Shown in pieces: positions 27,204 through 36,229 of a stretch of DNA of 64,000 bases. The notes beneath the pieces were generated by a model. It saw only the letters and a program-made list of their open reading frames with translations, made no database searches and was not told where the DNA came from. Source of the DNA: Planctomycetota bacterium (lineage in GTDB: Bacteria; Planctomycetota; UBA1135; GCA-002686595). A program made the translations under genes and the position numbers. The DNA lies in assembly GCA_026692665.1 (NCBI GenBank), contig JAPLOF010000023.1, positions 90,961 through 154,960 on the forward strand, written 5' to 3'. Within the stretch, counting starts at the first letter, position 1, and each line of letters starts with the position of its first letter.

Positions 27204-27513
27204 GTCGTCCTCCGCTCCGGGGACGATCGGAGTGAGGCGAGGTCGTGGTTTCGCCCGGGATTTTGCGCAGAGTTCCGCGGACTCTCCCGCGCCCGGGACG
27301 CGATCGATTCGGCAGAGATTCGCAGCGGCGGACGTGTCACGCGACGGCACGAACCCGGCGCGCCGGCTGCGCGACCGCGTCCGCCTTCCTGCACCAGTCA
27401 GGAGGTGGCCGCGGCGGATTCGGGCTGCACCAAGCCGGGCTGCAGCACGTCGATCGATTCCGCAGAGCTCCCAGGCACGACTCGGTCCGGCACGTCCGTC
27501 CGCCGACGTCGAG
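27204..27513. other. Intergenic region upstream of the RAYT gene
   Basis: 310 bp between the RAYT start and the stop of the S9 peptidase gene; both genes are on the minus strand. It contains a 16-nt direct repeat with one mismatch (GATCGATTCGGCAGAG at 27302 and GATCGATTCCGCAGAG at 27452) and a CCAGGCAC motif near 27478. I see no gene with convincing codon use. Confidence 0.45.
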
Positions 27514-29901
27514 TCATCGACCTCGCACGTTCTCGTCGAACCACTCGAACATCTCGGCCAGGCAGTGCAGCACGGCCTCGCGCGAGCGGTAACCGTGCCC
27601 CTCGTGCGGCAGCACGACGTGCCGCGCGATCCCGCCGTTGCCCTGGATCGCCTGGAAAAGTCGCTCGCTCTGCAGCGGGTGCGTGCCCGGGTTCTCGTCG
27701 TCGCCCCCGTGCACGAGCAGCAGCGGCGCACGGATCCTGTGCGCGTCGAGGAGCGGCGAGAGCTTCACGTAGCTCTGCGGCGCCTCCCACAGGGTTCGTC
27801 GTTCGCTCTGGAAGCCGAACGGCGTCAAGGTGCGGTTGTACGCGCCGCTGCGCGCGATCCCCGCGCGGAAGAGATCCGTGTGCGCGAGCAGCGCCACCGT
27901 CATGAACGCGCCGTAGCTGTGTCCGCCGACGCCGACGCGGGTGCGGTCGATCACACCGCGACCGTCGAGGTGCTCGATCGCGGCCCGCGCGCTCGCGCCG
28001 ATCTGCTCGAGGAACGTGTCGTTCATCGTCTCGGGGTGGCCGACGACCGGCATCTCGGCGCCCTCGAGCACGGCGTAGCCGCGCAGCGCGAAGAAGAGCG
28101 GCGACGGACCGCCGACGCGCGTGAAGTCGTGCGGCGTGCCGCGGACTTGCGAGGCCGTGCCCGGATCGACGAACTCGCGCGGGTAGGCCCACACGACGAG
28201 GGGCAGACGCCGTCCGTCCCAGTCGGGCGGCAGGTGCAGCGTGCCCGAGAGCTGCACGCCGTCGGCGCGCGCGTAGCGCACCAGCTCCTTCTTGACGCGC
28301 CGGAAGATCGGGGCGGGATCCGGAAACGTGGTGAGCCGCTCGAACTCGCTCGAACCGAGGCGGCGCAGGCGCAGGTTCGGCGGATCCACCGGGCTCTCGT
28401 GGCGCGTCACGATCGACTCGATCTCGCCGCGCGCGTCCTCCACGAGCGCGATCGGCCGCTCGTGCTGGCCGGCTTCGGACCGGAACAGGCGTTCGCGAGC
28501 CGCCGCGGGATCCGCGTTCGGGAGATCGAGCCTTTGGCGGTCGAGGAACGGGCGTGCGCCGCCCTCCTCGTCGCCCGATCCGATGCGGAAGATCCAGGCT
28601 CCGCGCTGGCGCACGATGCGCCGCCCGCGCGCGCGCGGCTCGAACAGGATGGAACCCGGGTCGCCGTAGCTGTCGTTGCCGCTGCGGTCGTCGAGCGTGG
28701 ACCAGGTCGCCGGATCCGCGCCGGGAATCGCCTTCCAGAGGCGCGTCCACTTCGCGTCGCGATCCCACTCGCGCACGAGCACCGACCGCTCGTCCTGGAG
28801 CCAGGCGATGCTGCTGGCGCGGTGCTGCAGGCGCACCAGCTCGCGTGGTTCCCCGTCGAACGGCGCGTCGAGCTCCAGCCAGCGGTCGCGATGCGGCGCG
28901 GCGGCGCGTGGATCGCCGCCGTCGAGCGCTTCGACCCACACGGCGCGCGCGCCGCCGTGCGCCGACCATTGCACGGCCCGCCGTCCGGTGCGGACGCCTT
29001 CGATCGGCACGTTCGCGGCCACGGGTTGGTGCGCGATCGCGATGCGCCGCGGACCGGCGAGCTCCCAGGCCGCGGTCGAGTGCGCGAAGCCCGACACGGT
29101 GTGCGTGCGCGAGTACGGGCGTTCGACGACGTCGACCAGCGCCCATTGTCCGTCGGGCGAGGCCTCGAACCCGCTGATGGCGCACGGCGCGCCCAGGGGA
29201 TCGACCCGCGCGAGTTCCAGGTCCACGCGCGCGAGCTGCGCCGTCGCGTGGTACTCGAACAGGTCCTCGTCGAACTCGTCGCGCAGGAGGTCGTGGTGCG
29301 TGCGCTGCGGGGTGCGCTCCCCGCGCGTCTCGAGCTCGATCGGCCCGATCGCGACCTCGGGCCGCTTCGGCGCCGCGCCGCGTGTCGCGGGCACGAGCGC
29401 CGCCAGCACGCTCGCGCCGTCCGGCATCCAGGCGAACCCGTCGGTGAGGACGGCATGGATCCCCGCGGCCGCGAAGCGGAGCTCGCCGCCGGCCACGCTC
29501 CCCCACCACAACTCGCCCGGACTGCTGGGCCCCTGCGGCCCACCAGCGTCCAGGATCAGCGCGAACCGGCGCGCGTCGTGCGACCACGACAGGGAGGCGA
29601 TGCGGCGGCCCGGCGGGAGCTCGATCGGGCGCTCCCAAGTCCCGCGCAGGTCGCGCAGGGCAATCGCGGTCCCGAACGCCAGCTGGTGGCGCGCCGCCCG
29701 GGCCGCGTCGACGCGCAGCCCGGCGAGCTTCTCCTTCGGCCGGGCCACGTCGGCCAGCGAGGGCATCCCCGCGAGCTCCACGACGAGCATGTGCTGCGCG
29801 TCCGGCGCCACGACCAGCCAGGGCGTCGGCGGGGCGTCGAGGAGGGCAGTGATCGCCGACTCGGGCTCGCGCCAGCCTCGCCGCACAGGGGTATCGGTCA
29901 T
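27514..29901 (-). CDS. S9 family prolyl oligopeptidase / dipeptidyl peptidase-like serine peptidase
   Basis: 795 residues. The N-terminal two-thirds is a beta-propeller-like region with no clear signal peptide. The C-terminal alpha/beta hydrolase domain carries the nucleophile motif VGGHSYGAFM (Ser662), the acid in LLVHGGDDEN (Asp735) and the histidine in LPHEGHGYRS (His769). YPREFVDPGT precedes the hydrolase core. These enzymes cleave short peptides, often after proline or in acylaminoacyl peptides. The ATG at 29901 starts the first plausible propeller strand. It is divergent from the epimerase gene. A possible promoter is TTGCAG-17-CAACGT on the minus strand just upstream. Confidence 0.83.
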   Translation of the reverse strand: MTDTPVRRGWREPESAITALLDAPPTPWLVVAPDAQHMLVVELAGMPSLADVARPKEKLAGLRVDAARAARHQLAFGTAIALRDLRGTWERPIELPPGRRIASLSWSHDARRFALILDAGGPQGPSSPGELWWGSVAGGELRFAAAGIHAVLTDGFAWMPDGASVLAALVPATRGAAPKRPEVAIGPIELETRGERTPQRTHHDLLRDEFDEDLFEYHATAQLARVDLELARVDPLGAPCAISGFEASPDGQWALVDVVERPYSRTHTVSGFAHSTAAWELAGPRRIAIAHQPVAANVPIEGVRTGRRAVQWSAHGGARAVWVEALDGGDPRAAAPHRDRWLELDAPFDGEPRELVRLQHRASSIAWLQDERSVLVREWDRDAKWTRLWKAIPGADPATWSTLDDRSGNDSYGDPGSILFEPRARGRRIVRQRGAWIFRIGSGDEEGGARPFLDRQRLDLPNADPAAARERLFRSEAGQHERPIALVEDARGEIESIVTRHESPVDPPNLRLRRLGSSEFERLTTFPDPAPIFRRVKKELVRYARADGVQLSGTLHLPPDWDGRRLPLVVWAYPREFVDPGTASQVRGTPHDFTRVGGPSPLFFALRGYAVLEGAEMPVVGHPETMNDTFLEQIGASARAAIEHLDGRGVIDRTRVGVGGHSYGAFMTVALLAHTDLFRAGIARSGAYNRTLTPFGFQSERRTLWEAPQSYVKLSPLLDAHRIRAPLLLVHGGDDENPGTHPLQSERLFQAIQGNGGIARHVVLPHEGHGYRSREAVLHCLAEMFEWFDENVRGR

Positions 29902-30018
29902 GGGGCGCGCACGTTGCACGGCGCGTGAGTCCGCTGCAAGGAAACAAGGTGCGAACGAGCGGCAGGCCCCGGGGGAAGGCAGGATGGGCGCTCGTCCCCC
30001 AACCCGACCCGGACCCAC

Positions 30019-31131
30019 ATGCGCCAAGACCGCCGCGAGTTCCTGCAAGTTTCCCTGGCCGCCGGTGCCCTGCTCGCGACGCGAGCGCACGCATCCGAGG
30101 ATCGCGCGAAGGCCGCGAAGCCTCTCGACGTGCTCGTCTTCGGCGGCACGGGGCTCATCGGGCCTCCGCTCGTCGAGGCGCTGCTCGCGCGCGGCCACAA
30201 GGTCGTGATCTTCAACCGCGGCAAGACGAAGGCCGACTTGTTCCCCGACCTCGAGCGCATCAAGGGCGACCGCGACCCGTCGAAGGACGAGGGCGTGAAG
30301 GGCCTCGAGGGCCGCAAGTTCGACCTCGTGTTCGACGACACGGGCTACTACCCGCGGCACGTCAAGACGAGCTCGGAGATCCTGGCCAAGGCCGGATCCG
30401 GACACATCGTCTACGTGTCGAGCATCTCGGCCTACGCCAAGAACGAGGCCGTCGGCGCCGACGAGACGGCCGAGCTCGGCACGATGCCCGACCCGACGGT
30501 CGAGACGATGGGGCCGCAGTACGAGTTCTACGGCCCGCTCAAGGTCCTGTGCGAGAAGGCCGCCGAAGCCGCGTTCCCGGGCAAGTGCACGATCGTGCGC
30601 CCGGGCTACATCGTCGGGCCGGGCGACGGCTCCGACCGCTTCACGTACTGGCCGCTGCGCTTCCAGCGCGGCGGGAAGATCCTGGTGCCCGGCGATCCGA
30701 CGGACCCGATCCAGGTCATCGACGTGCGCGACCTCGCGGACCTCATGGTGAAGCTGGGCGAATCGCGCACCACGGGCGCGTTCAACGCCTGCGGCCCGCG
30801 GGAGAAGCTCGCCTGGGGCAAGGTGATCGAGGAGTGCCAGAAGGCCTCGACCGCGAAGGACATCTCTGTGCGCTGGGTCAAGACGGCCGACCTCGAGAAG
30901 CTCGGGCCCCTCAACTTCCCGATCTGGGCGCCGTTCGAGGGCGAGTCGAAGGGCTTCCACACCTGGAGCAACGCGCGCGCCGTCCAGGCGGGACTCACGT
31001 TCCGCCCGATCGACGTGACGATCCGCGACACGCTGGCCTGGTTCGCGACGCTGCCGGAGGAGCGCCGCGGCAAGCTGCGCGCGGGGCTGACGCCCGAGCA
31101 GGAAGCGGAAGCGCTGGCGAAGCTCGGCTGA
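30019..31131 (+). CDS. Tat-exported NAD-dependent epimerase/dehydratase-like protein (extended SDR)
   Basis: 370 residues. The N-terminus MRQDRREFLQVSLAAGALLA is a twin-arginine signal with cleavage expected after THA-type residues near position 25. The Rossmann motif VLVFGGTGLIGPPLVEALLA follows, then an SDR serine region (IVYVSSISAYAK) and the Tyr/Lys-type segment EFYGPLKVLCEKAAE. The substrate-binding part ends with a loop rich in Phe/Trp. Related cytoplasmic proteins act on nucleotide sugars or RNA, but Tat export suggests a folded, cofactor-loaded periplasmic enzyme. Substrate unknown. Confidence 0.82.
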   Translation: MRQDRREFLQVSLAAGALLATRAHASEDRAKAAKPLDVLVFGGTGLIGPPLVEALLARGHKVVIFNRGKTKADLFPDLERIKGDRDPSKDEGVKGLEGRKFDLVFDDTGYYPRHVKTSSEILAKAGSGHIVYVSSISAYAKNEAVGADETAELGTMPDPTVETMGPQYEFYGPLKVLCEKAAEAAFPGKCTIVRPGYIVGPGDGSDRFTYWPLRFQRGGKILVPGDPTDPIQVIDVRDLADLMVKLGESRTTGAFNACGPREKLAWGKVIEECQKASTAKDISVRWVKTADLEKLGPLNFPIWAPFEGESKGFHTWSNARAVQAGLTFRPIDVTIRDTLAWFATLPEERRGKLRAGLTPEQEAEALAKLG

Positions 31132-31257
31132 TCGGACCGGGTCGCCGCAAGCGGGCGATCGTGGCCGCCGACCTGGCCAGGCGGCACCGTCCCGCTGCCG
31201 AGCGAGACTGTCGGATCCGCCCTGGAGCGCGGTCTTCCGGCTCCGTCCGCCAGCGCG

Positions 31258-31263
31258 TACCGT
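31258..31263 (+). promoter_or_regulatory. -10-like TACCGT before the guanine deaminase gene
   Basis: TACCGT ends 8 nt before the ATG at 31272, predicting a leaderless or nearly leaderless mRNA. Confidence 0.35.
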
Positions 31264-31271
31264 TCCGCGCG

Positions 31272-31751
31272 ATGGACCATCGACCGGATGTGAAGCACAT
31301 GCGCCAGGCCGCGCGCCTCGCCCAGCGCGGCGTCGCGACGAACCAGGGCGGACCGTTCGGCGCCGTGGTCGTGCGCGACGGCGTCGTCGTCGGCCGCGGC
31401 TTCAACCGCGTGATCGGCACGAACGACCCCACCGCGCACGCCGAGGTCGTCGCGATCCGCCAGGCCTGTCGCAAGCTGCGCACCTTCAGCCTGGCCGGTT
31501 GCGAGCTCTACGCCAGCTGCGAACCCTGCCCGATGTGCCTCGCCGCGATCCACTGGGCCCGCCTCGACCGCGTCTGGTACGCCTGCGACCGCCACGACGC
31601 CGCCCGAGCCGGCTTCGACGACGCCCTCTTCTACGCCGAGCTCGACAAACCCGCCCCCGAACGCCGCCTCCCTGTCGTGCAAGCCTTCCGCGAAGCCGGC
31701 CTCCCGGCGTTCCAAGCCTGGATCGCGAAGGCCGACCGGACGAGCTACTGA
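31272..31751 (+). CDS. guaD: Guanine deaminase (GuaD-type cytidine-deaminase fold)
   Basis: 159 residues, the size of Bacillus-type GuaD. The zinc site is THAEV (His56, Glu58 as proton shuttle) and CEPCPMC (Cys86, Cys89). The segments GGPFGAVVVRDGVVV, TNDPTAHAEVVAIRQACRK and the C-terminus AGLPAFQAWIAKA closely follow characterised guanine deaminases rather than tRNA adenosine deaminases. It would convert guanine to xanthine. A molybdenum hydroxylase that could oxidise xanthine is encoded about 11 kb away. The in-frame extension upstream of 31272 is not protein-like. Confidence 0.82.
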   Translation: MDHRPDVKHMRQAARLAQRGVATNQGGPFGAVVVRDGVVVGRGFNRVIGTNDPTAHAEVVAIRQACRKLRTFSLAGCELYASCEPCPMCLAAIHWARLDRVWYACDRHDAARAGFDDALFYAELDKPAPERRLPVVQAFREAGLPAFQAWIAKADRTSY

Positions 31752-31771
31752 CGGGACATCGGCGCGAACAT

Positions 31772-31921
31772 CGCTGCGCGGTGCCTGGCTCACTTGGCGC
31801 GAGTTGGTTTCCGGGGAAGCGCGTTGGAACTGCACTTCCCCGGAGACGAACCCGCGGCAAGTTAGCCAGGCACCGCGCAGCGCGAGACGAACTCGCGGCA
31901 AGTTAGCCAGGCACAGCGCAG
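31772..31921. repeat. Compound palindromic repeat, three copies of the AGCCAGGCAC unit
   Basis: Copy one (31772-31820) contains GCGGTGCCTGGCTCACTTGG and runs to TCCGGGGAAG. Copy two (31832-31882) is its inverted partner with about six mismatches over 48 bp. Copy three (31881-31921) repeats the copy-two orientation (CGGCAAGTTAGCCAGGCAC). Together they form a large hairpin plus an extra half-unit. The element fills most of the 179-bp gap between convergent genes. Consistent with a BIME-like REP cluster; terminator activity is also possible. Confidence 0.85.
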
Positions 31922-31930
31922 CGGAGTTGG

Positions 31931-34426
31931 TCAGCGCAGCGTGATTGCGCGGAACAGCAGTTGGAAGGCTTGCTGCGACCAGCTGCGGTATTGGGGGCGG
32001 AAGCTGAAGAGGTGGACTTGGCCGGAGCCGTGGCGGATGCGCAGCCAGGCGGGTTGGTTGGCGATCACTTCGGGCTTTTGGATCCAGCCGGAGAGCAGGG
32101 TCTGGGTCGGGGCGTAGCGCAGGAGGACTTCGACCGTGTCGTTCGAGGCGCCCAGGGCTTCGCCTTCCTTCTGCTTCAGTGGGCGCCAGGCTTGTGGGCG
32201 CGCGCCGAAGATCGCCACGGATTCGGGCAGGCCGGCGGTGAAGCGCGACGTGCCGTCGGGGATCGCGCGCAGCACGCTGCCGGGGCAGGAGAAGTCCTTC
32301 GACTCGGGTTCGGCGGTCGTGTCGAGGAGCGGCAGCTTCAGTTGCTCGACGGCGAACCGCGCGGAGTTGCCCACGGCGACGAGCGTCCCGCCGGAGCGAA
32401 CGAACGACTCGATCGCGGCGGATCCCTCGGTGCTCAGGCCCTCGGCGTACTCGGGGAACACGCTGCCTTCCGCGCGGCCGTCGACGAGCTCCTTCGCGCT
32501 CGTCCCGGGCAGCACGAGCACGTCGTAGTCGCGCAACAGCTCGCCGGCGCGCAACGCCTCGTTGCGCACGGTCGTGTACGGCACGCCGAACTCGTCGAAC
32601 ACCCAGCGCATCCAGCCCTCGTCCATGTCGCCCGACCAGGGCGAGTAGAGGCCGACGCGCAGCCTCGCGGGCGTCTCGTAGGCGTCGACGAAGGCCTGCG
32701 CGGCCTTCCCGGGCTCGCAGGGCGCGAAGAGGCCCTCGTCGCCGGCCTTCCAGCCGAAGGCGAGCGACTTGCCGGCCTTCATCTCCGCGAACACGCGCTT
32801 CCAGCCGCGTCCGTCGCGCGTGTCGAACACGGCGCGGCCCTTGCGCGCCGACTCGGGTCCGCGGAAGCCGGCGACCAGGTCCTCGGCGCGCTGCTTCGGC
32901 GACGTCGCCGCCTTGGGCAGCTCGACGCACTCGACGCGCTGCACGCCGAGCAGCAGAGGCAGCGTCCATCCCGCGACGTCGTACGGCGCGTCGGCTCCCG
33001 CCGGATAGCGCTGCACGTCGAACAGGTCCTGCACGTGGTCGCCGTAGGGCTGCGCGCGGCGGATCACGATGCTCCCGGCGGGCCACGTGCGGCCGTCGGC
33101 GGTCACGGCTTCGTTCGCGACCTCGCACTCGACGCCCGTCGCGAGCAGCGCGCCGCACAGGCGTTCGACCGCCGCGACGTCGTCCTGGTCCGCGGGCAGG
33201 ATCCAGGCGCGCGGCGTGGACTCCTCGCCGCGACGGATGGCACGACGCGCCGCTTCGAGCCTGTTTTCCAGGTAGAACCGGCGCTCGCGCGCCAGGCTCG
33301 CCACGAGCGAGCGCGCGAACGCCGTCTCGTACGCGACGATGTCGCCGATGCGCCACCAGCCGCCCGGCCACGGATCGAGGAACGAGTTGCTGGGCGCGTA
33401 GGCTCCCGTCCCGTCGGGCGCCTTCAGCTCGGAGCGCGGCAGGTAGATCGGGCTCGCGAGCCGCGCCGACGCCGCCTCGGTCAGGATCCCCACGATCCCG
33501 TGGCGCACGGGGACATTGCGATTGCCGCCGTTCCACCACATGTCGTACGTGCCGCCGGTCGCGACGCCTGTCAGGCCCGCGCGCGTCATGTCCAGCTGTC
33601 CGCGCGTGCCCAGCAGGTTGATCGCCGCGATCACGCCCGCGTCGAGGTTCGGGTTCAGCGGGTCGCGGAACGGCGGCACGAACATGCGCTCCTGGCGCGA
33701 GCCCTGCTGGTGCACGTCCCAGTAGATCTGCGGCCGCCAATCGGCGTAGAGCAGGCGCGTCACGATGCGCGTCTCCGCCAGGGACAGCATGAACCAGTCG
33801 CGGTTGTTGTCGTGCCCGGCGTACTGCTGGTAGAGCTTCGTGAGCCCCGCGTCCTCGTACGGCGTGCCGACGATCTTCGCGTACCAATCCGCGACGTGAT
33901 CCTGCCCGTCGGGGTTCGAGCTCGGCAGGATCACCACGACGAGCTCGCGCCGCGCCGAGACCCACGGTTCCTCGTTCGACGTCGCGAGCAGGTGCGCGAA
34001 CTGCATCCCGAACTGCGGCGCCGCGACCTCCGTCGCGTGCATCGCGCACGACACCATCAAGAAGACCTTGCCGTCGGCCAGCGCGCTCTCGATCTGGGCC
34101 GGCTTCGCCCCGCGCGGATCGGCCAGGACGCGCGCGTGCTCCTTCAGGACGCCGAGGCGCGCCATGTTCTCCTCGCTCGTGACGATCGCGGCCACGAAGT
34201 CGCGACCCTCGGTGGTCTTCCCGACCTTCTCGAGCGTCACGCGCGCGCTGGCCGCGTCGAGTCCCTCGAAGTACGTGCGCACGGCGTTCCAGCCGGGCAG
34301 CACCGAATCGGCCCCGACCGGGTGGCCGAGGTGGCTCGCGGGGGTCGGGACGGATTGCGCTCGCGCGGCGCCGGGGACGATCGCCAGCGCCGCGGCGGCG
34401 GCGCACGGAAGGAAGCGGAACAGCAT
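31931..34426 (-). CDS. M14 family zinc carboxypeptidase, secreted, with C-terminal amidotransferase-like domain
   Basis: 831 residues with a clear signal peptide (FRFLPCAAAAALAIVPGAARA, then QS). The M14 domain has the HxxE motif in AMHATEVAAPQ (His130, Glu133), the substrate-binding NNRDWF and the third zinc ligand in DVHQQGS (His239). A later region (DYDVLVLPGTSAKELVDGRA, then SFVRSGGTLVAVGNSARF) resembles a class I glutamine-amidotransferase fold without an obvious catalytic Cys. It shares architecture with the peptidase at 11667-14579 but is not a lipoprotein. Likely acts on peptides outside the cytoplasm. TAGCAT ends 8 nt upstream of the ATG. Confidence 0.85.
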   Translation of the reverse strand: MLFRFLPCAAAAALAIVPGAARAQSVPTPASHLGHPVGADSVLPGWNAVRTYFEGLDAASARVTLEKVGKTTEGRDFVAAIVTSEENMARLGVLKEHARVLADPRGAKPAQIESALADGKVFLMVSCAMHATEVAAPQFGMQFAHLLATSNEEPWVSARRELVVVILPSSNPDGQDHVADWYAKIVGTPYEDAGLTKLYQQYAGHDNNRDWFMLSLAETRIVTRLLYADWRPQIYWDVHQQGSRQERMFVPPFRDPLNPNLDAGVIAAINLLGTRGQLDMTRAGLTGVATGGTYDMWWNGGNRNVPVRHGIVGILTEAASARLASPIYLPRSELKAPDGTGAYAPSNSFLDPWPGGWWRIGDIVAYETAFARSLVASLARERRFYLENRLEAARRAIRRGEESTPRAWILPADQDDVAAVERLCGALLATGVECEVANEAVTADGRTWPAGSIVIRRAQPYGDHVQDLFDVQRYPAGADAPYDVAGWTLPLLLGVQRVECVELPKAATSPKQRAEDLVAGFRGPESARKGRAVFDTRDGRGWKRVFAEMKAGKSLAFGWKAGDEGLFAPCEPGKAAQAFVDAYETPARLRVGLYSPWSGDMDEGWMRWVFDEFGVPYTTVRNEALRAGELLRDYDVLVLPGTSAKELVDGRAEGSVFPEYAEGLSTEGSAAIESFVRSGGTLVAVGNSARFAVEQLKLPLLDTTAEPESKDFSCPGSVLRAIPDGTSRFTAGLPESVAIFGARPQAWRPLKQKEGEALGASNDTVEVLLRYAPTQTLLSGWIQKPEVIANQPAWLRIRHGSGQVHLFSFRPQYRSWSQQAFQLLFRAITLR

Positions 34427-34434
34427 GGGCGCGG

Positions 34435-34440
34435 ATGCTA
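34435..34440 (-). promoter_or_regulatory. -10-like TAGCAT for the M14 peptidase gene
   Basis: On the minus strand TAGCAT ends 8 nt before the ATG at 34426. The divergent gene has its own TAGACT 55 bp away. Confidence 0.38.
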
Positions 34441-34495
34441 CGGCGCTCGAGGCGGTCCGTCGCGCTCCGACCGCGAACGGCCCGTTCGAGCGCGG

Positions 34496-34501
34496 TAGAC
34501 T
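34496..34501 (+). promoter_or_regulatory. -10-like TAGACT for the nitroreductase fusion gene
   Basis: TAGACT ends 12 nt before the ATG at 34514; the predicted leader is only a few nucleotides. No convincing -35. Confidence 0.38.
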
Positions 34502-34513
34502 GCGCTCGGCCCG

Positions 34514-35998
34514 ATGCACCCGTCCCCCGCCGAAGCGCCGCGCGAGCCCTCGTCCACGGCGGCGGGCATCCCCGAGGAAGCCCGCGGCACGCCGCAGCTC
34601 GCCGCCGAGGCCGACTCCGGCGCCGCGCCGGGTCCGACGCCGGCGTTCGACTTCTGGCGCGCGATCTACGAGCGCCGCTCGATCCGACGCTTCAAGCCCG
34701 ATCCGGTCCCGCGCGAGCTCGTCACGCAGGTGCTGCACGCCGGCATCTGGGCGCCGAGCTCGTGCAACTACCAGATGTGGGACTTCGTCGTCGTCGATGA
34801 TCCCGCGGTGAACGCGCGGCTCGCGGCCCTGTCGTCGCAGATGGGCAACGCGCCCGTCAACGTGATCGTCAGCTACGGCCGCGACTTCAGCGAGGACGCG
34901 TGGGCCAACATCCAGTCGGCCAGCGCCGCGGTCGAGAACATGAGCCTCGCCGCGCACGTGCTGGGCCTCGGCACGTTCTGGATCACGCAGACGGGCGACC
35001 GCGAGAAGGTGCGCGAGGTCGTCGGCCTGCCCGAGGACCGGCTCGTCGTCGCCGTGCTCGCTGTCGGTTACCCGGCGAATCCGCCGCGTTCCGGGCCGAA
35101 GCGCCGACCGCTCGCGCACGTCGCGCACTGGAACCACTACGCGGGCAAGCCGATTCCGGGCTCGCCGGATCCGGAGGACTGGGACGCGGACCTCCTGGCC
35201 GTGTACCAGCGCGCGCGTGTCCTGAACGGATTGCGCCACAACAAGCCGCGCGTTTGGGAGGTCGCGGCGATCGAGACGGCGCTCGATGCGCTCGTCCCGG
35301 GCGGGCGCGAGCAGGCCGCCGATCCCGAGCGCGCGCCGCGCTGGCTTGACGTCCTCCCGTGCACCGGCATCGTGACGGAGCGCCTCGCGAAGCTGCGCCC
35401 GGGATATCGCTTCGACGTCGTGGAGCGCACGAGCGAGGTCGCGGAGTTCGTAGCGCAGCGAGTCCGTCCGCGGGCGACGACCTACGGCTGGCCGGGCGCG
35501 AGCGCGCAACTCGCCTCTCCGCCCGAAGCCGCGTACGACGTCGTGTCGTGCGTCTACCGGCTCGAGAACCTGCGCGCGGCGGAGCGCGCTGCGCTCGTCG
35601 CCGACATGGCGCGCTGGCTGAAGCCCGGCGGCACGCTGTTCCTCGCCTTCGTGAACGCGAACTCGTACCACGACGTCGCCGAGTGGGCGCGCGCCAGCCG
35701 CGGCGGGCTCGGCGGCGTCGAGTACGTGCTGGCTCCGGATCCGAGCATCGGCCCGTTCCGTTCGTTGCGCGCGCGCGACGTGCAGGGCTTCGCGCGTGCC
35801 GCGAAGCTCTCCGCGGCGGGCTCCCTGGGCTTGCACGCCGCGCCGCCCGCCGAGGAGATCGACTTCCGAGCCCGCAATTCCTCGCAGCGCGCGCGCGGAC
35901 TGGCTCGCTTCGGCGCCGGAGTCCTGCGCGTCGCCGAGTCGATTCCGGGCGTGCGCTCCGCGCGCGGCCGGTTCCAGTTCCGCGCCTACACGCGTTGA
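34514..35998 (+). CDS. Nitroreductase domain fused to a methyltransferase-like domain
   Basis: 494 residues. After a disordered Ala/Pro/Glu-rich N-terminus (1-45) comes a nitroreductase/FMN domain (about 46-230) with the FMN-binding ERRSIRRFKPDPVPRELV, the GIWAPSSCNYQMW core and LVVAVLAVGYPANPPR. After a linker (AVYQRARVLNGLRHNKPRVW) a Rossmann-type domain (about 250-440) follows. It has a degenerate SAM motif I (PRWLDVLPCTGIVTERLAKL), an acidic strand end (RFDVVERTSEV) and the typical late methyltransferase strand (MARWLKPGGTLFLAFVNANS). The pairing could couple flavin redox chemistry to methyl transfer or assemble two steps of a pathway; function is unknown. Confidence 0.75.
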   Translation: MHPSPAEAPREPSSTAAGIPEEARGTPQLAAEADSGAAPGPTPAFDFWRAIYERRSIRRFKPDPVPRELVTQVLHAGIWAPSSCNYQMWDFVVVDDPAVNARLAALSSQMGNAPVNVIVSYGRDFSEDAWANIQSASAAVENMSLAAHVLGLGTFWITQTGDREKVREVVGLPEDRLVVAVLAVGYPANPPRSGPKRRPLAHVAHWNHYAGKPIPGSPDPEDWDADLLAVYQRARVLNGLRHNKPRVWEVAAIETALDALVPGGREQAADPERAPRWLDVLPCTGIVTERLAKLRPGYRFDVVERTSEVAEFVAQRVRPRATTYGWPGASAQLASPPEAAYDVVSCVYRLENLRAAERAALVADMARWLKPGGTLFLAFVNANSYHDVAEWARASRGGLGGVEYVLAPDPSIGPFRSLRARDVQGFARAAKLSAAGSLGLHAAPPAEEIDFRARNSSQRARGLARFGAGVLRVAESIPGVRSARGRFQFRAYTR

Positions 35999-36229
35999 GC
36001 CGCGCGGCGCCCACGTAGGAACTCGCGAACGGGATCCCGACGATCCCGAGCGTGGAGCACGACCGGGTCCCGTTCCGGGCCAGGACGACGGCGGCACGTC
36101 CGCGCGATCGATCGCGGATCCTGCCGTCCGCTGAGGGGCCGGTGCACGGAATGGAACCGAGCCAGGGATGACGCGCCGACCGCCGCGCTCCCGTACAACG
36201 TGCGGCCTCGGGACCGGAGGAACGACGCG

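Noticed and set aside
26532..27731. N-terminal extension of the RAYT to 27731
   Set aside because: The added segment is Arg/Ser-rich off-frame reading of the neighbouring peptidase gene; ATG 27203 has a strong SD.
35999..36229. Possible ORF in the gap before the AbgT gene
   Set aside because: Frames are short and lack coding bias; the AbgT ATG has its own strong SD.
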